From contig CAZQCG010000023.1 of NCBI GenBank assembly GCA_964592425.1, positions 14,354 to 78,353 of the forward strand: a DNA stretch of 64,000 bases, in the 5' to 3' direction. This document shows positions 60,070 through 64,000 of this stretch, in pieces (the first letter of the stretch is position 1; every line of letters begins with the position of its first letter). The stretch is from Viridilinea sp964592425 (GTDB lineage Bacteria; Chloroflexota; Chloroflexia; Chloroflexales; Chloroflexaceae). The notes under the pieces are model-generated. The model saw nothing but the letters and a program-made list of their open reading frames with translations. It searched no databases and had not been told where the DNA came from. The position numbers and the translations under genes were made by a program.

Positions 60070-62025
60070 ATGGCAACCATTCGTCGCTGGTATGTGCTGC
60101 TTGTCTGTGGGGTCAGCCTGCATGCCACGGCCTGGGCGGCGATAGCGCTTGTGCGTGGCCTGCTGCGCACCGGCACTGGCGACCCAATCGCAGCAGTTGC
60201 CCTGCAGGTTGCGATCATTGTGATCGGTTTGCCAATCTTTATCGCCCACTGGCTCTGGGCTCAACGGCTAGCAGCCAATGATGTGGAAGAGCGTGGCAGT
60301 GATCTGCGCCGCTTCTACCTCTACGTCACCCTGGCCGCACTCTTCGCACCCATGCTGGCCAATGCCTTCACCGCTGTCCATAGCTTGCTGCGCCTGATCG
60401 CCAGTGAGACAGACCCGATCGGCTGGTTGGGCTACACTAACGGCGAGTTGATTGCACGGAGCCTGGTGGCCCTTGTACTACTCGGCTTGCTCTGGTGGTA
60501 TCACCGTCGGGTGTTGCAATCCGATCAGCAGGCACTACCCACAACTGCCCTGGCTGCCAGCTTCGAGCGGCTCTACCGCTTTGGTTTCAGCACGGTTGGA
60601 CTGATCATGGTTGCCGGTGCAGCAACTGATCTATTGCACTGGCTCTTGCTGTCGTTTGGCGCAGGAGCGCCGAGTTTTGCCGGGCAGGGTCTCCTCCGTA
60701 TCAGCAGTCCCATCACACGCATCGCGGTGGGCTTGCCACTCTGGTTAATCTTCTGGGGCCAGGCTCAACGCCGCTTCCAGGGAGCAGCCAGCGATGAGCA
60801 CGAGTCGCTGCTGCGCAAGATCTACCTCTACGCAACCGTCTTTGTCACTGTACTGAGCACTGTCTCAAATGCGACCTTTTTGCTGTCGGGGCTGCTGCAA
60901 CGCCTGCTTGGGCTAAACCCGGATGGTGATGCCCGTGGGCCGCTGGCGGTGATCGTGGTCGGCGGGATCATCTGGGCCTACCACGCCCGGGTGCTCAGCG
61001 CTGATGCCCGGCAGGCCCCCGAAGTGCCGCGCCAGGTGGCGGTGGGACGCATCTATCGTTACCTGGTGGCCGCAATTGGCCTGGCAGCGCTGCTGGTTGG
61101 GGTTGGTGGTGTGCTGAGTGTGCTGATCCGGGCCGTGGCCGAGGGTGGCTTCAACGACATGCTGAGTGAACAACTGGCCTGGTTCAGCGCCGCGCTGATC
61201 GCCGGTGCGCCGGTCTGGTTGTGGCCCTGGCGTCAGATCAGGGCAGCAGCGGCGGCAGCGCCCCCAGCGGGTGCCGCCGAGCGGCGGGCGCTCGTCCGCA
61301 AGCTCTACCTCTATGCCTACCTCTTCGCCGCGACTATGACCGTCCTGATCGGTGCCATCTACATCGTCGCCCGGCTCGTGCGCCTCTTGCTTGGCGACCC
61401 GCTCGAAGGCAACCTGCTGAGCGACCTGGGCCAGGCGCTGGCCTTCACCACGCTCGGCGTGGGGGCCTGGCTCTACCATGGCAGCGAGTTGCGCGCCGAC
61501 AGTCGCGCCGAGGCGCACGACCGCACCGCACGGCTGGCCGGCCTACGCATCGCCGTGATCGACCCGGGCGACGGCACCCTTGGACAAGCGCTTGTCACCG
61601 GGCTCCAGCACGAGTTACCAGGGCTGGCCCTTGAGCTGGTACTACCGGCGGCCGGGGTCGCGGCACTGGCGGCAGCCCCTGCCCAGATTGAGGCTGCCGG
61701 GCTCCTGATCGGGCCGTGGAGCATCGCTGGCGAGGGGCCGGGCGGCCTGCCGCCCGCCTTGGCCCAACTGGTGGCAGCCAGCCCGGCCCGCAAACTGCTG
61801 CTGCTCCATGAACAGCCCGGCTGGGAATGGGTTGGTGTCGAACCAGCAGGCACCCCGACCCTGGTACGCGAGACGGTGCGGGCGGTGGTACGCATCGGCG
61901 CGGGCGAGCCACCGGAGCGTACAAGGAACGCCAGTACGATCATTGGAGTAATCGTCGGAGTAATAATCATTATTCCGATCTTGATTCAGTTGTTGACTTT
62001 GGCGATTGGCGGGCTGTTTTTTTAG
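60070..62025 (+). CDS. Multi-repeat membrane protein (DUF5671-like) with soluble C-terminus
   Basis: A 651-residue protein with about 13 membrane segments. A motif of the form RKxYLYxxLFxxxxxxLxxxxxLL recurs around LRRFYLYVTLAALFAP, ERLYRFGFSTVGLIMV, LLRKIYLYATVFVTVL, VGRIYRYLVAAIGLAA and LVRKLYLYAYLFAATM, as in DUF5671. Near residues 480-600 a soluble segment (IAVIDPGDGTLGQALVTGL) resembles a small Rossmann-like fold, followed by a last membrane span. The role is unknown. It starts 2 bp after the preceding stop. A perfect hairpin terminator follows. Confidence 0.7.
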   Translation: MATIRRWYVLLVCGVSLHATAWAAIALVRGLLRTGTGDPIAAVALQVAIIVIGLPIFIAHWLWAQRLAANDVEERGSDLRRFYLYVTLAALFAPMLANAFTAVHSLLRLIASETDPIGWLGYTNGELIARSLVALVLLGLLWWYHRRVLQSDQQALPTTALAASFERLYRFGFSTVGLIMVAGAATDLLHWLLLSFGAGAPSFAGQGLLRISSPITRIAVGLPLWLIFWGQAQRRFQGAASDEHESLLRKIYLYATVFVTVLSTVSNATFLLSGLLQRLLGLNPDGDARGPLAVIVVGGIIWAYHARVLSADARQAPEVPRQVAVGRIYRYLVAAIGLAALLVGVGGVLSVLIRAVAEGGFNDMLSEQLAWFSAALIAGAPVWLWPWRQIRAAAAAAPPAGAAERRALVRKLYLYAYLFAATMTVLIGAIYIVARLVRLLLGDPLEGNLLSDLGQALAFTTLGVGAWLYHGSELRADSRAEAHDRTARLAGLRIAVIDPGDGTLGQALVTGLQHELPGLALELVLPAAGVAALAAAPAQIEAAGLLIGPWSIAGEGPGGLPPALAQLVAASPARKLLLLHEQPGWEWVGVEPAGTPTLVRETVRAVVRIGAGEPPERTRNASTIIGVIVGVIIIIPILIQLLTLAIGGLFF

Positions 62026-62060
62026 GAGATCTACGAAAAGACACATGCGGCCATCCAGCA

Positions 62061-62101
62061 CCAAAGGCCAGACAGGTCATCGAGACCTGTCTGGCCTTTG
62101 G
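62061..62101. terminator. Perfect 18-bp bidirectional terminator hairpin
   Basis: CCAAAGGCCAGACAGGTC, loop ATCGA, and the exact reverse complement, between the convergent genes ending at 62025 and 62121. Perfect pairing over 18 bp and the location fit a bidirectional terminator. Confidence 0.85.
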
Positions 62102-62120
62102 TTATACCCGGGTTTACAGG

Positions 62121-62504
62121 TCAGCTTTCTGAGGGGGCACCACGCCCAAGCCGCAGCATACGTCCGCCAACGACGATCAGGATCACGCTGACGGCGACGA
62201 TAGCCAGATTTTTGGCCACCTCGACCAGGCCGAACAGGCTGGGGCCACTGTCGCCATGCTCACCGCGGCCCGCAAAGCCAGCGGGGCGCTCATCGCCGAA
62301 GAAGGGTATACCGTTTGTACCCTCGGCAGAGGGGCTGCCAGCAAAGTCGCCCTCGTGTCCCCCACCGGCATGACGCGGGCCGTGGCCACCCACCTCCGCG
62401 CTACGCAGCGCCTGGCCCGCCGACGACTGAGCAAAGGCGGTCAGGCCGGCAACGACCACCAGGGCCGCGCCCAGAATGATCAGGGTACGTACAATAATCT
62501 TCAT
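62121..62504 (-). CDS. Small two-span membrane protein with Gly/His-rich middle
   Basis: A 127-residue protein: N-terminal hydrophobic segment (LIILGAALVVVAGLTAFA), a Gly/His/Ser-rich middle (GGHGPRHAGGGHEGD) and a second membrane span (VAKNLAIVAVSVILIVVGG). The His residues could bind metal. It starts 2 bp after the stop of the DUF4405 gene, with GGAGG inside the end of that gene. No family recognised. Confidence 0.65.
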   Translation of the reverse strand: MKIIVRTLIILGAALVVVAGLTAFAQSSAGQALRSAEVGGHGPRHAGGGHEGDFAGSPSAEGTNGIPFFGDERPAGFAGRGEHGDSGPSLFGLVEVAKNLAIVAVSVILIVVGGRMLRLGRGAPSES

Positions 62505-62506
62505 GA

Positions 62507-63031
62507 TCAGGCCTCCGTTGAGCTCGAGTTGACCAGCGCTGCCGGACGCGCAGCCTGCGGCGAGTTGCGCCGCGTCAGCAGCCGGCGCGTGACATTGACG
62601 ATCCAGCGCCAGTGCAGGGCGACATGCAGCCCAATCAGGATGACGGCTATATCCGAGGCTTGATAGTGCAGCTGCCGCCAGAGCGCATCGTGGGCGAAGC
62701 GCACCCCAATCAGCGGCATGGCTACCTCAGAGATCATCACGCCGGTGAAGGTGATTACGGTGAAGGCGATAAAGAGCAGTGTATTGAGCAGGTAGTTGAC
62801 CCGTGAGTTCCAACTGGTCTTGCCGAAGAAGCGCTGGGTGACGCAGACGATCCAGCTCCAGTGAAGCAAAAGGTGCGTGATCAGCGCCGCACCAAGGGCC
62901 AGGCTCAACCACTCATGGATGGCCAGGCCGGTCAGCCTCGGTGAAGTGGTCGCCAGAAAGGCGACAAACACGGCGCTGTCGAGCAACAGGTTGACGAGGT
63001 TGCGGTTCAGCGGGCGACGTTCCGATGCCAT
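62507..63031 (-). CDS. DUF4405 cytochrome-b561-like membrane protein
   Basis: A 174-residue protein with four membrane segments. Paired His residues on helices (HEWLSLALGAALITHLLLHW and HYQASDIAVILIGLHVALHW) match DUF4405 and resemble haem-ligating bundles of small cytochromes b. GTG and other starts are possible; the ATG at 63031 follows AGAGGA. It is in a two-gene unit with the downstream small protein and is divergent from the Rieske gene, so the three may form one electron-transfer set. Haem binding is inferred. Confidence 0.78.
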   Translation of the reverse strand: MASERRPLNRNLVNLLLDSAVFVAFLATTSPRLTGLAIHEWLSLALGAALITHLLLHWSWIVCVTQRFFGKTSWNSRVNYLLNTLLFIAFTVITFTGVMISEVAMPLIGVRFAHDALWRQLHYQASDIAVILIGLHVALHWRWIVNVTRRLLTRRNSPQAARPAALVNSSSTEA

Positions 63032-63137
63032 CGATGTTTCCTCTTTAGCACAAAGTGCGCTGTCTTGCTAAACTTCAGCATAACGAGCCTATGTTTAGAG
63101 AGTGTGTAGATCCTATAAGCCAGAGGTGTAGTTCTGC

Positions 63138-63166
63138 TTACAACCTGGGGCAGACTGCTATATAAT
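63138..63166 (+). promoter_or_regulatory. Promoter upstream of the Rieske gene
   Basis: TTACAA, a 17-bp spacer, then a perfect TATAAT. It points toward the Rieske gene, 190 bp away, across an inverted-repeat element. Confidence 0.65.
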
Positions 63167-63208
63167 AGAACTGACGCAATACCGCAGAAGTAACCCTGTC
63201 ACCAGGTT

Positions 63209-63272
63209 CATGTCACCCTGAGCGAAGCGAAGGGTCCCGGTCGAGCTGTTTCGCTGCGCTCACCATGACATG
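63209..63272. repeat. MITE-like imperfect inverted repeat
   Basis: Arms of 23 bp (63209-63231 and 63250-63272; core TGAGCGAAGCGAA) pair with four mismatches. It lies in the leader of the Rieske gene. The left arm carries a GTCACCCTGAGCGAAGCGAA sequence that I recall as a common bacterial intergenic repeat. Confidence 0.6.
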
Positions 63273-63357
63273 GGCTACAGCGTTCCTTATGCGCTACTGC
63301 GAACTGACCCTGAAGAACTGCGGATCAGCAGACCAGATAGAGCGCAGGAGAGGAACC

Positions 63358-63720
63358 ATGCGAGTCAAGATCGGCACATCGACAGACTTTCCACCCGAGA
63401 CCCTGGTGACCGTAACCGGCGAGAATATCAACCTGGTGGCTGCACGCGTAGATGGCACCATTTATGCCGCCTATGCAATGTGCCCGCATATGGACCTCTC
63501 GCTGGGCCGTAGTACGCTCGAGGGGTGTACCCTTACCTGTCCCTGGCACGGCTCGAAGTTCGACCTGGCCACCGGCAAAAACCTGGACTGGGTGCAGGGC
63601 GTCGCCGGCATCAAACTGCCCCAGTGGTCACGCTCATTGATCGCTATGGGCAAAGAGCCCACCCCACTCACCACCTACCCTGTCGCCGAAGAGGGCGGCG
63701 AGGTCTTTGTCGAGCTCTAG
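63358..63720 (+). CDS. Rieske [2Fe-2S] ferredoxin
   Basis: A 120-residue soluble Rieske protein with both cluster boxes, CPHMD (Cys-x-His) and CPWHG (Cys-x2-His). It lacks the disulfide Cys of bc1-type Rieske proteins, so it is a ferredoxin-type carrier, such as those of dioxygenase systems or nitrite reductase small subunits. The ATG at 63358 follows AGGAGAGG. It stands alone, opposite the DUF4405 gene across a promoter region. The electron partner is unknown. Confidence 0.9.
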   Translation: MRVKIGTSTDFPPETLVTVTGENINLVAARVDGTIYAAYAMCPHMDLSLGRSTLEGCTLTCPWHGSKFDLATGKNLDWVQGVAGIKLPQWSRSLIAMGKEPTPLTTYPVAEEGGEVFVEL

Positions 63721-64000
63721 ATCCACTACCTTTCAGATAAGGCAAGGTTTCAGCAAGGCCGGATCCGCTGAACAGTTTACCCACAGCTCCCACAGCTCCC
63801 ACAACCCCCACACCGCACGCGGTCGGACTGGCGGGTTGTCGCCCAAACGGTCAAGCTGGTTTGAACCTTGTCTAAGGCGCGGTAGGCGGTACGGCCCCCC
63901 CTCATATGTGCGTCCGGGCGGGTGTCACGCATTGGTTTGCCCCGAATCCGCAGCGGGTAGGGGCGGACACGTGGGTTAATGGTGAAAGGTTAAGGCACGC
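63721..64000. other. Right-end gap, no gene seen
   Basis: These 280 bases hold short direct repeats of CCCACAGCT (63780-63800) and no frame with convincing composition. The next gene lies outside the window. Confidence 0.5.

Noticed and set aside
63707..63979. 90-codon + strand frame at the right end
   Set aside because: It overlaps the Rieske gene end and short repeats; the translation is Ser/Arg/His-rich without motif.

Overview
The window is GC-rich, densely packed bacterial DNA that most resembles Chloroflexota, probably Chloroflexia. That assignment is inferred, not proven. It rests on a mycofactocin locus carrying FadH/OYE-type oxidoreductases, polyhydroxyalkanoate (PHA) regulator and phasin genes, MoxR/VWA/DUF58 sets, secreted proteins with YWERNGG-type repeats and a giant SdrD-like surface protein. 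I saw no rRNA, tRNA, CRISPR array, transposase or phage gene.

Region 1 (1-17031, all + strand) is a variant mycofactocin locus, probably one long operon entering from the left. In order it holds: a MoxR ATPase (5' end outside the window), a CoxE-like VWA protein, a SAM methyltransferase (MftM candidate), the radical-SAM maturase MftC, two FadH/OYE flavoenzymes, a FixB-FixC-FixX-FixA electron-transfer set, the creatininase-type peptidase MftE, a methyltransferase-MftF glycosyltransferase fusion, a DUF4242 protein and a second radical-SAM/SPASM protein of the tungsten-enzyme maturase type. MftC, MftE and MftF are the core of mycofactocin synthesis. The OYE proteins and the ETF/FixCX set would move electrons from mycofactocin-linked dehydrogenases to the quinone pool. 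No mftA, mftB or mftD was found.

Region 2 (17251-25918) holds a patatin-like lipase, phaR and a phasin on the - strand. phaR and the phasin share a promoter-overlapping motif. A UvrD-family helicase translationally coupled to an ATC-hydrolase-like gene follows, then a DAO-family flavoprotein and fabI on the + strand.

Region 3 (25971-34166) has a MoxR ATPase and a DUF58 protein on the + strand, separated by a VIT-VWA protein on the - strand. Next come an MFS transporter whose start codon lies in a heptamer tandem repeat, a lipoate ligase and a small repeat-rich surface protein. Region 4 (34321-46875) is one 12.5-kb - strand gene for a 4184-residue secreted protein with about 20 SdrD_B-like modules arranged in higher-order units.

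Region 5 (47373-57805, + strand) is an acetoin/2-oxoacid dehydrogenase operon: E1 alpha, E1 beta, AcoX, E2 and E3. It runs on into a LipB-LipA fusion, a GlcD-like flavoprotein, a HdrD/GlcF-like iron-sulfur protein with two CCG domains, and a lone GcvH-like lipoyl carrier. Together these look like a self-contained lipoyl synthesis and redox module, and with the mycofactocin locus they are the best candidates for a new system. Region 6 (57927-64000) holds secreted or membrane proteins of unknown role, a truncated RCC1-type gene, a perfect bidirectional terminator, a DUF4405 membrane protein pair and a Rieske ferredoxin behind a well-formed promoter.
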